Shown here: positions 9,097-16,310 of the stretch, piece after piece | Layout: every line of letters starts with the position of its first letter | Numbering within the stretch: the stretch's first letter is position 1 | Origin: DATAXP01 sp963708675 | Lineage (GTDB): Bacteria; Planctomycetota; Planctomycetia; Pirellulales; PNKZ01 | DNA: 64,000 bases | Reading direction: 5' to 3' | Assembly: GCA_963708675.1 (NCBI GenBank) | Contig: CAVPTO010000003.1 | Coordinates: forward strand, 1,798,001-1,862,000 | Program-made: the position numbers and the translations under genes | Notes under the pieces: generated by a model | The model's input: only the letters and a program-made list of their open reading frames with translations | Told to the model about the DNA's origin: nothing | The model's database searches: none

Positions 9097-9834
9097 ATGT
9101 GGTCGAGCATTCAACTTGCGGGCCACGTTTGCGACACGTTCGAGCCAACTCGGCCGAGCGAGCACCACTACGTTGTCGTCTATCTGCACGGCGTTCATCA
9201 AACGGGGCTGACGTCGAACGCCGTCTACACCGCGCTCTTCGAACGCCACGGGCTGCGCGTCATTGCGCCGCGCACGGGCCGCAGTTGGTGGACCGATCGC
9301 ATCTGCCCTGAGTTCGACGAGACGATCACGGCCGAACGTTTCGTGCGGTCGAACGTCATGCACTGGATCGCCGAGCATTGGCACGCGCAGCCGCCGCGCG
9401 TCGCGCTCTTGGGCACGAGCATGGGAGGGCAGGGGGCGTTGCGGATGGCGTTCAAGTATCCGAACGTCTTTCCGATCGCGGCTGCGTTGGCCCCGGCGAT
9501 CGACTATCAGATTCGCTTCGACGAGTTCGACGAAGAGACGCTCCCCGCGATGTACGACGACGCCGAAGCGGTGCGGCAAGACACGGCGACGCTGCACGTG
9601 CATCCACTGAACTGGCCACGGAACCTGTGGTTCGCGTGCGATCCGTCAGACGCACGATGGCACGAGAGCGCTGAGCGATTGCGCGGCAAGCTTGCGGCGC
9701 TGGGGATCCCGCACGACGTCGATCTCGAAACCCGCGCCGGCGGCCACTCGTGGGATTACTACAACCACATGGCCGAGCGCGCTGTGGGATTCATCGTCGC
9801 GCGTTTGGAACGCGAACGGTTGCGCGTACCGTGA
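9097..9834 (+). CDS. Alpha/beta hydrolase (prolyl-oligopeptidase/esterase-like)
   Basis: 245 aa with no signal peptide, so cytoplasmic. YVVVYLHGVHQTG provides the oxyanion strand, LLGTSMGGQGALRMAFKYPNVFPIAAALAPA carries the nucleophile elbow G-T-S-M-G-G near residue 110, and AGGHSWDYYNHM near the C-terminus supplies the likely catalytic His. The acid is probably the Asp in WFACDPSDARWHES. The overall pattern resembles esterase D/putative esterase (PF00756) enzymes. Substrate not predictable. Confidence 0.8.
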   Translation: MWSSIQLAGHVCDTFEPTRPSEHHYVVVYLHGVHQTGLTSNAVYTALFERHGLRVIAPRTGRSWWTDRICPEFDETITAERFVRSNVMHWIAEHWHAQPPRVALLGTSMGGQGALRMAFKYPNVFPIAAALAPAIDYQIRFDEFDEETLPAMYDDAEAVRQDTATLHVHPLNWPRNLWFACDPSDARWHESAERLRGKLAALGIPHDVDLETRAGGHSWDYYNHMAERAVGFIVARLERERLRVP

Positions 9835-9837
9835 TGA

Positions 9838-10002
9838 TTATTGATTGATCTTCAGCGTGCCGAACAAACCCCTCTCCCTTTGGGAGAGGGTGGTGGCGCA
9901 GCCGCCGGGTGAGGGCGGGCTGAAGTAGTCGGCGGGTGCCATTTCAACCCGCCCTCATCCGATCCGCCTTCGGCGGACCACCTTCTCCCGGAGGGAGAAG
10001 GG
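9838..10002. repeat. Palindromic repeat element, CTCTCCC-hairpin family, copy 1 (partial)
   Basis: It begins in a TTATTGATTGATCTTCAG head right after the hydrolase stop. Two hairpins follow (CCTCTCCCTTTGGGAGAGG at about 9870-9890 and CCTTCTCCCGGAGGGAGAAGG at 9981-10001), separated by a GC-rich inner palindrome (GGTGAGGGCGGG / CCCGCCCTCATCC). No matching right terminal inverted repeat is seen, unlike the copies at 13854 and 57012, so this copy is truncated or diverged. Confidence 0.75.
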
Positions 10003-10014
10003 TTCGAATCGCGA

Positions 10015-11085
10015 TTACCGATTCGACGCACGCCACATGACGTTATTGTCCGGCGACGTCGCGGTCGTGGCCGACTCGCTTGCCGTCGAACCGTTGTCCC
10101 ACACGAGGCTCGTGTACTGCGCGGTCGAGTGCATCGGCCGAGTGGTCACACGGCTTTCCGGATCAATCAGCCGCGGCTGGCTGCCCGGCAAATCTTGCTT
10201 CACGCCCGCATCGGGAATCGGCTTGAGGCCCGAGCTCGGCGTCGCACCGTCGCGGGGCGCGTCGTCACGGAACGTCGACGGCGGCGTCGTGCTGTTGGGC
10301 GTCGAATTCGGAGTCGAATAATAGTTCGGAGCGGTCGGCGTCGTGCCTTGAGTGGCCGGCAACTGAGTTCCCGGCTGCGTGGATGTATTTGGCTGCGAGT
10401 TCGGCTGCACCGGCGTCGTCGGCCGAATCATCGGTTGAGTCGACGGAGCGTACGGCGACGCAGGCTGCGACGGAGTTGGTTGATAGGTGGTCGACGGCTG
10501 ATAGGTCGTCGAAGGAACGTATTGCGTCGAGGGCTGGTAGGTCGTCGTCGGTTGATACGTGGTGCTCGGCATGTAGCTCGCGCCCACGACTGGCGACAGC
10601 GACGGGGCAGGCATCGCGCCCCCCGCGTAGCTCACGCCACCCGTTGCACACGACGAACATCCCGACGGCGCCGCGACGGCAGCCATCGGCATCGCGGGAG
10701 CGAACATGCTTCGCGCCGCGACGGGCTGTCCGCATCCGACGGTGCAGGGGTTGTTGTACACGAGTCGATAGCTGGTGTACGGCACCATGCGAGTCTGTTG
10801 CACGTAGCTGGTGCAAGGGCTGTAGGCCGTGCGAGCGCAGCCGGTGCAGGGGTCCGCAGTCACGACCGGTCGATAGGTCGTCACCGGCACGCGCACAGTC
10901 TGCGCCCGGTAGCACGTCTGCGGCATGTATTGAACCGTTTGCTGAGCGCACGGCTGGCACGTCGCGTTCAACGGTTGCTGAGCGGTCCAGCTGTGAAACA
11001 GTTGAGCCTCGGCACGCGGCGCACCGACGGCCACGCCAAGCATGCCCAGCGCCACACAAGCGATTCGTCCCAGGGCCGATTTCAT
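10015..11085 (-). CDS. Secreted Cys-pair and TYQPS-repeat hypothetical protein
   Basis: 356 aa from the ATG at 11085, which has a GGGGAG ribosome site 7-8 nt upstream. Clear signal peptide (MKSALGRIACVALGMLGVAVGAPRAEA). The N-terminal half has spaced Cys pairs (CQPC, CTGC, CGQP, CSSC) in a repeating C-x(n)-TVRVPVTTYRP pattern. The middle has five or six tandem TYQPS/TTYQP repeats (about 10440-10570), and the C-terminal half is Pro/Thr/Gln/Asn-rich. No enzymatic motif. This style is typical of planctomycete cell-wall or matrix proteins; the disulfide-rich N-terminal part suggests a structural exported role (inference). Confidence 0.75.
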   Translation of the reverse strand: MKSALGRIACVALGMLGVAVGAPRAEAQLFHSWTAQQPLNATCQPCAQQTVQYMPQTCYRAQTVRVPVTTYRPVVTADPCTGCARTAYSPCTSYVQQTRMVPYTSYRLVYNNPCTVGCGQPVAARSMFAPAMPMAAVAAPSGCSSCATGGVSYAGGAMPAPSLSPVVGASYMPSTTYQPTTTYQPSTQYVPSTTYQPSTTYQPTPSQPASPYAPSTQPMIRPTTPVQPNSQPNTSTQPGTQLPATQGTTPTAPNYYSTPNSTPNSTTPPSTFRDDAPRDGATPSSGLKPIPDAGVKQDLPGSQPRLIDPESRVTTRPMHSTAQYTSLVWDNGSTASESATTATSPDNNVMWRASNR

Positions 11086-11364
11086 ACTCAACTCCCCTGC
11101 GTCATTGCGAACTTGCTTCAACAACATCTCTGCGACAGTACCTTCTCTATACACGCCGCACCCACAGTGCTTCAACGAGCGCCTTGAGTCGAAGTGTTAT
11201 TTGGCGACGGATTACGAACGTAGCGGTCATAGCGACGACGCGCGACTTTGCTGCCGCGCGAGTGTTTACGGACGCTCGTTCCTCGAGCTTCGACCGACCG
11301 TACTCACGGCAAATCAACACTCGACGGAAAAACGTAGGTCGGGCTCAAGAAAAGTCGAGCCAAC

Positions 11365-11982
11365 CTACCGACTCGACCGTCGTCGCCTCGCCTCGTACAA
11401 GTCGTACAACCCGAACAGCGTCTCCCGCATGTCGCCGCAATGCTGCGCATACAACGCTTCTACGTCAGCTGTCGCGATTCGGTTGTCGTCGGCAGGAAAG
11501 AGAGTCGCAAAAAGTTCGAGAGCGACCGCAAGCGACGGTTTCGTCTCATGCAGCAACGGCAGCATGCAAGCACGATGTGTGGTGATGAGCAGTCCGAATC
11601 GCCGTCGTGCGCAACGACGTCGAAGCCGCCACGCGTTCCAACGATTGAGCTGTTCGTAGCCGTCAACGATCACCACGAGCGGTTGCGATCGCGAGCCGTT
11701 CGGCAGCGCCTGTGGCAACCGTCGCTCGCCGGCATGTAGCGTGACTTCCATCACGTCATAACCGCGACATTTCAGCACCGGAACCAACGTCGCGACAAGC
11801 GTGCTCTTGCCGCTGCCGTGAGGACCGACGATCTGACCACGCAGTCCATGCGCCTCGAAGCGGTCGATCAGTTGCTCGGCGTTCTCGCAGTTGCTCACCG
11901 GGTCGTTGCGAAATCGATACTCGATCGCGCCCGGTCGCACGTGGCGCGTCGAGAACGGATTCGCCTGCGGCAGCGTCAGCAT
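11365..11982 (-). CDS. P-loop ATP-binding protein of the DUF3592 operon
   Basis: 205 aa. Walker A is GPHGSGKST near residue 55, followed by LVATLVPVLKCRGYDVMEVTL; a Walker B-like strand is PLVVIVDGYEQLNRW; FGLLITTHRACMLPLLHET resembles a sensor region. The architecture fits a small AAA/STAND-type or ABC-like ATPase without the G4/G5 motifs of GTPases. Last gene of a three-gene minus-strand operon, 5 bp after the arrestin-like gene. The ATG at 11982 was chosen because similarity ends there and it fits the upstream stop. Function unknown. Confidence 0.75.
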   Translation of the reverse strand: MLTLPQANPFSTRHVRPGAIEYRFRNDPVSNCENAEQLIDRFEAHGLRGQIVGPHGSGKSTLVATLVPVLKCRGYDVMEVTLHAGERRLPQALPNGSRSQPLVVIVDGYEQLNRWNAWRLRRRCARRRFGLLITTHRACMLPLLHETKPSLAVALELFATLFPADDNRIATADVEALYAQHCGDMRETLFGLYDLYEARRRRSSR

Positions 11983-11987
11983 TGTAC

Positions 11988-12398
11988 TCACGACGCGGCG
12001 CCCTCGAGTTCCGGCAACACCGAGGCAGGCACGTTGCCGAGCCTGAACTGTTCGTCGACGACAATCTCTTTGCCGTGCGCGAGAAACACTCGCACGCGCA
12101 CCGTCCAATAGATCCGCACCAAGATGCCGTCGTAACTCAGCGGGCTGTTCGGCAGCAGGGTGCTGAAACATTGCGGGCCACGCAAGCTGCGGTCCCCTTC
12201 GGCCGAAAACCGCTGAAAATGATGCACCGCGAGATCTTCGTCCCCCTGCCCCTCGGTGTACCACAGCACCGAAAGCTCGACGGCCTGGGCGTCGGCGACC
12301 AGCAGCGGGTCCATCTCGAAATGTCCCGCCAACGGCTCGCCGCTTTGGTACAAGCGTCGATCGTCGTCGAAGTGAATCACGATCTCAGGCTCTCTCAT
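11988..12398 (-). CDS. Small arrestin-like beta-sandwich protein
   Basis: 136 aa, cytoplasmic, beta-strand rich. IVIHFDDDRRLYQSGEPLAGHFEM resembles the first strands of arrestin/Spo0M-type domains, then AVELSVLWYTEGQGDEDLAVHHF, LPNSPLSYDGILVRIYWTVRVRVFL and KEIVVDEQFRLGNV. The arrestin-like assignment rests on this strand pattern, not on a search. The ATG overlaps the stop of the upstream membrane gene (ATGA), so the two are coupled. The upstream membrane protein has a similar domain at its C-terminus, so this may be its soluble partner. Confidence 0.75.
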   Translation of the reverse strand: MREPEIVIHFDDDRRLYQSGEPLAGHFEMDPLLVADAQAVELSVLWYTEGQGDEDLAVHHFQRFSAEGDRSLRGPQCFSTLLPNSPLSYDGILVRIYWTVRVRVFLAHGKEIVVDEQFRLGNVPASVLPELEGAAS

Positions 12399-13729
12399 GC
12401 GCTGCCGCTCCTGGCGACTTGCCGGCCAGCGATCATGCGTGGAACTTCGAGCGGATAGACACTCAACGAATAAACCCGCTCGAAGTCGGCGCCTTCGCTG
12501 GGCTTGCCTTGCACCAATAGCTTCCACACCACGCGGTTGTGATCGCTGTAGAACGAATGCATCGCGGCGGCAGGTACTTCGACCGTGAAATGCGATTCGT
12601 AAGGCTCGCCTCGCTGGATGGAAACATTCGCGACATCGAGCAGCACTACCTCCTGCACGCGCTGCCGAGCTGTTCGCAGATTGGTGCCTTGCAGATAACG
12701 GGCCTCTTCGTCGCACGCCAACACCACGCGCAGTTGCTTCAGATTGCGACGCCCCGCCTGTGACAGAAACAGTCGATAGCGTCCGCCGGGGTAGAGAGGA
12801 TGGTGATCGATTTCGAGAATCGTCGATCCAACATCGGCAGCCACGACGAAGCGGCGCACCGTCAACACGATCCACGCGATGCCGATGCCGAGAAACAGCA
12901 CCATCAACGTCGTGAACGCCCAGTCAGCGCGATCCTGCAAGTGACGCCGTATCGCGACGCCCAACAGAAAGATGACCACGGCGTTCCACACCAGCGAGGC
13001 GCCCAGCAAACCAAACAACGTCCAACTCGGGCCCGACAGCGGCAACCGATAGCGCAGCTTCGTGCCTGGGCTGTCGATGAGCCTCGTATGTCCTGGCACG
13101 GTCGGAAAGAGTTGATTGGCCCCGGAGATCGACTCCAGCGGATCGAGTCTCGCCGCAGTCCGTGCCCACACCGTGCGCCGCTCGGTCGACTTGTTCCAAT
13201 TCAACAGCGTGTACACGAGGCCGCCGGCCCCGATCGCCAGAAACGACGCAGGCAACACTAGCGGCAACCACGCGAACCAGTTGTGTCCGCGAATAAGAAC
13301 CGCGTGCTCGGGCTCGTGCGGGTCGTACCAGCAAGGGTACTGCTTCCCCACATCGAACTGCTCGATCGCCTGTTGGCAGAATGCTTCGTCGCTCGTGTAC
13401 GGCCGCGCCACGTCGTACGTCCACACTTTGTACTGAGTACCCGCAACCGTGTACTCGATCAGGAACTCAGGCCGACAGCGGACGGCAGTCCCTTCGGGAT
13501 ATTGGTCGATGCGCTTGTCGACGACCGTGCACGTCGTGGGATAAAAGGCGAAATTCGCCCGCCAGTCGGGAATCGTCCGATCGCGCAGAATGAGCGCCAA
13601 CGACGCGCATCCGAACAGAAAGAAGACGGCGAAGAACAGCCCCAAGCTCGCGCCGCCGAGCTTGTCGGAGCGCATGTTGCGGCTGCCGCGCTTCTTTCCG
13701 AAGAATCGCTTAACGACGACTTGAGACAC
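12395..13729 (-). CDS. DUF3592 membrane protein with C-terminal arrestin-like domain
   Basis: About 444 aa. First transmembrane helix at ASLGLFFAVFFLFGCASLAL, then an extracytoplasmic DUF3592 segment (YPTTCTVVDKRIDQYPEG to CQQAIEQFDVGKQYPCWYDPHEP), a second helix (WFAWLPLVLPASFLAIGAGGLVY), two more (LFGLLGASLVWNAVVIFLLGV and ADWAFTTLMVLFLGIGIAWIVL), and a C-terminal cytoplasmic beta-rich part (LEIDHHPLYPGGRYRLFLSQAG to HNRVVWKLLVQGKP). First gene of the operon. Start uncertain: GTG at 13729, TTG at 13735 or ATG at 13675 are all possible. Exact biochemical role unknown. Confidence 0.78.
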   Translation of the reverse strand: MSQVVVKRFFGKKRGSRNMRSDKLGGASLGLFFAVFFLFGCASLALILRDRTIPDWRANFAFYPTTCTVVDKRIDQYPEGTAVRCRPEFLIEYTVAGTQYKVWTYDVARPYTSDEAFCQQAIEQFDVGKQYPCWYDPHEPEHAVLIRGHNWFAWLPLVLPASFLAIGAGGLVYTLLNWNKSTERRTVWARTAARLDPLESISGANQLFPTVPGHTRLIDSPGTKLRYRLPLSGPSWTLFGLLGASLVWNAVVIFLLGVAIRRHLQDRADWAFTTLMVLFLGIGIAWIVLTVRRFVVAADVGSTILEIDHHPLYPGGRYRLFLSQAGRRNLKQLRVVLACDEEARYLQGTNLRTARQRVQEVVLLDVANVSIQRGEPYESHFTVEVPAAAMHSFYSDHNRVVWKLLVQGKPSEGADFERVYSLSVYPLEVPRMIAGRQVARSGSA

Positions 13730-13853
13730 GGCCAAACAGGCTCCGGGACCGATGGCGACACTAGCACGCAGTGCCAGCGTCCAGTCTTATCCCGCCTGCG
13801 TGAGCGTGGCAAGCGCCGACGGTTTTCGGCGCTTTGGTCCGCGTGTATCCCGT

Positions 13854-14065
13854 TTACTGATCTTCAGGTTGCTCATCGAACGACGACGCAGTTTGCCCCC
13901 TCTCCCCTTGCGGGAGAGGGCCGGGGTGAGAGGTAGCTGAAGCGTGTACTCGTCTCACCCCATCACCCGGTTCGCCTTCGGCGAACCACCCTCTCCCGCA
14001 AGGGGAGAGGGTATAAGGCATACCACAGTCGGTTCGATTGACAACCTGAACACCAATAGCCGCGA
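13854..14065. repeat. MITE-like element with terminal inverted repeats and CTCTCCC hairpins, copy 2
   Basis: Left end TTACTGATCTTCAGGTTGC; right end CAACCTGAACACCAATAGCC, whose complement (TATTGGTGTTCAGGTTG) matches the left end at about 15 of 17 positions. The interior holds CCTCTCCCCTTGCGGGAGAGG near 13900 and CCCTCTCCCGCAAGGGGAGAGG near 13990, with TTCGCCTTCGGCGAA between. It is nearly identical over ~210 bp to the element at 57012-57232, in the same orientation. Too short to encode a protein. Confidence 0.85.
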
Positions 14066-14107
14066 CGCGCAGCGAGCGCGTCGGCACGCGACGCGGCTAA
14101 ATTCGGT

Positions 14108-14383
14108 TCATCCCGCCCGCAGAATCTGCTCGCGATCGCGGCGGAAGAACCCGATTCCTTCAAGCGACTTGTAAACCTCTTCGAGCGTCTTCTCACCGAA
14201 GTTCGAGATGCTCAGCAAGTCCTCGCGCGTGCATTGCAGCAGGTCGCTGACGGTGAAGATGCCGCGCTCTTCGAGGCAGTTGGTCGTGCGGACCGACAGC
14301 CCCATCTCGGCAGTGCTCATTTCCAAACGGTTCGAAAGGTCGCGAGCTCTCTCGTCGGCCATGCTCAAACGAACGCGTGTCAT
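14108..14383 (-). CDS. Stand-alone RNA polymerase alpha C-terminal-domain-like protein
   Basis: 91 aa. Nearly the whole protein corresponds to the alpha-CTD fold (PF03118): MGLSVRTTNCLEERGIFTVSDLLQCTREDLLSISNFGEKTLEEVYKSL contains the helix-hairpin-helix-like core NFGEKTLEEV that in RpoA contacts UP elements and activators. The RpoA assembly domain is absent, so this is not the polymerase subunit itself. It may compete with or supplement the normal alpha-CTD, or bind DNA alone (inference). The preceding 24 residues (TRVRLSMADERARDLSNRL) are a basic helix. Confidence 0.8.
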   Translation of the reverse strand: MTRVRLSMADERARDLSNRLEMSTAEMGLSVRTTNCLEERGIFTVSDLLQCTREDLLSISNFGEKTLEEVYKSLEGIGFFRRDREQILRAG

Positions 14384-14534
14384 AGCATCCCTCCTTGGAT
14401 AGTTGAGCTAAGAAACGACACATCCCTGTGTGGTCGCTGAGGCGAGTATAGACAAAACGCCGCGATTTTTGCGAGCATTTTTTGCCTTGTTTTTCCGAGC
14501 CAAATGCTAGCGATGCTGTCGGCCCATTCAAGAA

Positions 14535-14718
14535 TCAGCGGGGGCAATTGAACCACAGAGGACACGGAGGACACAGAGACGAAGAAGGAGAGGATTTTGT
14601 GTTGATAATTGAAGCCCCGTTACACTCGCTGATTTCTGAAACCAAACATCTCTAATCTCTTTCTCTGCATTCTTCTCGGTGCTCTCTGTGTCCTCTGTGG
14701 TTCAATTCCCCCCGCTGA
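14535..14718. repeat. Long inverted repeat with ACCACAGAGGACAC arms
   Basis: Left arm 14535-14579 starts TCAGCGGGGGCAATTGAACC and continues ACAGAGGACAC; the right arm 14683-14718 is its complement with a couple of mismatches. The left arm has a local 9-bp duplication (GGAGGACAC). The ~100-bp AT-richer spacer shows nothing coding. Similar ACCACAGAGGACAC palindromes are common intergenic elements in planctomycete and other environmental genomes (from memory). Confidence 0.75.
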
Positions 14719-14839
14719 GTATTGAGTGGCCTACTTCCATCGTTTGATTGTGACCAGGGATTCGATAGTCTCTTGCGTCCGAAGCTACGCGCGCCAGGAG
14801 CGTCGAGCGGATGAGCGAGGCCACACAACGGTTCTTGTG

Positions 14840-14925
14840 CGACGTGCAAAAACTTGCGATGGCCGGGCAAGAAGTGCGACTTATTGCACAAAACGTCCCG
14901 TATCTAGGACCGGGGAAAAAGTCGC
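14840..14925 (+). repeat. GTGCAA-motif element, copy 1
   Basis: About 85-90 nt containing repeated GTGCAA/TTGCAC half-sites (GTGCGACGTGCAAAAACTTG, GCAAGAAGTGCGACTTATTG). Positions 14867-14894 are identical to the reverse complement of 44280-44307, and similarity extends on both sides with conserved spacing to an AAGTCG. It could be a structured RNA, a protein-binding array or a mobile remnant. Confidence 0.6.
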
Positions 14926-14972
14926 CAGGCGAAGCGAGCCATAAGTCGCGAGCGACGAACCGAATCGCGAGC

Positions 14973-15827
14973 CTACAGGCGGCAGTTCGTGATTGCCGTT
15001 TCGAGGATCGCGCTGGCGCCGATCGCTTCGAGCCGTTCCATGATGCCGATCACTTCGCCGCGACGCACCATGACACGCACCGCACACCACGCGGGATCTT
15101 CCAGCCCGCTGACGGTCGGCGAGTTGAACCCGGGCGTGACCTTTTCGGCTTCGGGAAGTTTCGATCGCTGGATGTTGTACTCCAGCAGCGAGTAACTGCG
15201 GGCGATCACGACGCCTTCCAAACGTCGCACGACGCGATCAGCCACTTCGCTGTGCCGCTTGTACTTGTTTTGGATCAACACCGTCTCGTAACGGCCAATG
15301 TCGGTGAGGATGCGCAGTCGATTGGCGGCCAACGTGCTGCCGGTTTCCACCAGGTCGACGATGGCGTCGGCCACGCCCAAGGCGATCATCACCTCGACGC
15401 TGCCCGAAAGTTGCACGAGGTGCACTTGAGCGCCGTGGCCATTCAGATACTGCTGCGTGACGTACGGGAAGCTCGTCGCGATGCGAGCTCCGTTCAGTTG
15501 AGCGGGGTTCTGGATCACACTGTCGTCGGGAACACAAATCGCCAGCCGGCATTGGCCTACGCCGAGGTCGAGACGCGAAAGGACTTCGGCGCCGCTTTCG
15601 GCAATCAGGTCGCTGCCGGTCACGCCCATGTCGATCGCCCCTTCGGCGCACAGCACGGGGATGTCGTCGGTGCGAAGGAACGTCACGTCGACGGGCATTT
15701 CGCGGCAACGAGCGAACAGACTTCGCTCCTGGCGGCGGAAACTCAGGCCCGCTTCCTTGAGAAGCTCGGCCGCCAGTTCAGCCAGCCGGCCCTTGCTCGG
15801 AACGCCGATTCGAAGGTTTTCAGACAT
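14973..15827 (-). CDS. hisG: ATP phosphoribosyltransferase (long form)
   Basis: First enzyme of histidine synthesis: PRPP + ATP to phosphoribosyl-ATP. 284 aa, the long HisG-L form with a C-terminal ACT-like regulatory domain (WCAVRVMVRRGEVIGIMERLEAIGASAILETAI), so histidine feedback is expected without HisZ. Signatures: LRIGVPSKGRLAE, DIPVLCAEGAIDMGVTGSDL, GVADAIVDLVETGSTLAANRL (the PRPP/product loop). hisE lies directly upstream on the same strand, separated by 9-10 bp. Confidence 0.96.
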   Translation of the reverse strand: MSENLRIGVPSKGRLAELAAELLKEAGLSFRRQERSLFARCREMPVDVTFLRTDDIPVLCAEGAIDMGVTGSDLIAESGAEVLSRLDLGVGQCRLAICVPDDSVIQNPAQLNGARIATSFPYVTQQYLNGHGAQVHLVQLSGSVEVMIALGVADAIVDLVETGSTLAANRLRILTDIGRYETVLIQNKYKRHSEVADRVVRRLEGVVIARSYSLLEYNIQRSKLPEAEKVTPGFNSPTVSGLEDPAWCAVRVMVRRGEVIGIMERLEAIGASAILETAITNCRL

Positions 15828-15836
15828 ATGCGTGAA

Positions 15837-16202
15837 TTACGGTTGGGTGTTCGGGTTAGCCGCGTCGCTTGCGACGCGCTTGGCCTTCTCTTCAAGCCCC
15901 GACATGTGAAAGCGACGCGCGAGCTCCGCTTCGACATCATCGAGCGTGATCTCGCGATGAGCCAACAGCACGAACAAGTGGTAGATCACGTCGGCCGCCT
16001 CGCGAATGGTGTGCTGTCGGCCATCCTCGCCGGGCTCGCCGGCTGCTTCGACCACCTCGGCCGCTTCCTCGGTGATCTTGCCGCCGATCTTCGCCACGCC
16101 GCCGGCCAAAAGCGTCGTCGTGTACGACTTCTCGCTCGGCTTGGCCTTGCGATCGCTGATGATCGACATCAGTTGGTGCAAGATGTTCTGATCGCGAGTC
16201 AC
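15837..16202 (-). CDS. hisE: Phosphoribosyl-ATP pyrophosphatase
   Basis: Second step of histidine synthesis (phosphoribosyl-ATP to phosphoribosyl-AMP), a MazG-like all-alpha enzyme. Core: LHQLMSIISDRKA, SYTTTLLAGGVAKIGGKITEEAAEVVEAA (metal-binding EEAAEV), IREAADVIYHLFVLLAHREI. The GTG start at 16202 gives about 121 aa, close to the family length; an ATG at 16307 would add 35 unrelated residues. Starts before hisG, so hisE-hisG is an operon. A TACACT -10-like box at 16310-16315 could drive it. Confidence 0.9.
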   Translation of the reverse strand: MTRDQNILHQLMSIISDRKAKPSEKSYTTTLLAGGVAKIGGKITEEAAEVVEAAGEPGEDGRQHTIREAADVIYHLFVLLAHREITLDDVEAELARRFHMSGLEEKAKRVASDAANPNTQP

Positions 16203-16310
16203 AGTCGACTTTGCCTTGGAACTCGAAGCGTGGACAATGTGCGGGAAGCCTTGTACTGTAAGTCGCGTCGATTCCCCGGGCAATCGCAAGCTCGGCGACG
16301 CCTCCATTTA

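Larger units (their letters stand above)
14384..14972. other. 589-bp intergenic region without a convincing gene
   Basis: Between the alpha-CTD gene and hisG, both on the minus strand. It contains the long inverted repeat at 14535-14718 and the GTGCAA-type element at 14840-14925. Open frames here (for example the long plus-strand frame from 14811 running antisense to hisG-hisE) have no family-like sequence until miaA and are not called. Confidence 0.6.

Noticed and set aside
10440..10570. Tandem repeats considered as a CRISPR array
   Set aside because: Repeats are ~15-24 bp, without unique spacers, in frame with a coding sequence (TYQPS).
10129..11187. 352-codon plus-strand frame opposite the TYQPS-repeat protein
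   Set aside because: Arg/His-dominated, typical of an antisense shadow; the minus strand has a signal peptide and ribosome site.
13805..13835. AAGCGCCGA/TCGGCGCTT hairpin as a terminator
   Set aside because: Positioned upstream of the DUF3592 gene with no T-tract on the needed strand; more likely incidental or linked to the adjacent repeat element.
14811..16310. Long plus-strand open frame running into miaA
   Set aside because: It lies antisense to hisG and hisE, which have clear signatures, and shows no MiaA-like sequence until after 16311. Treated as an open shadow; miaA starts at a GTG near 16311-16332.
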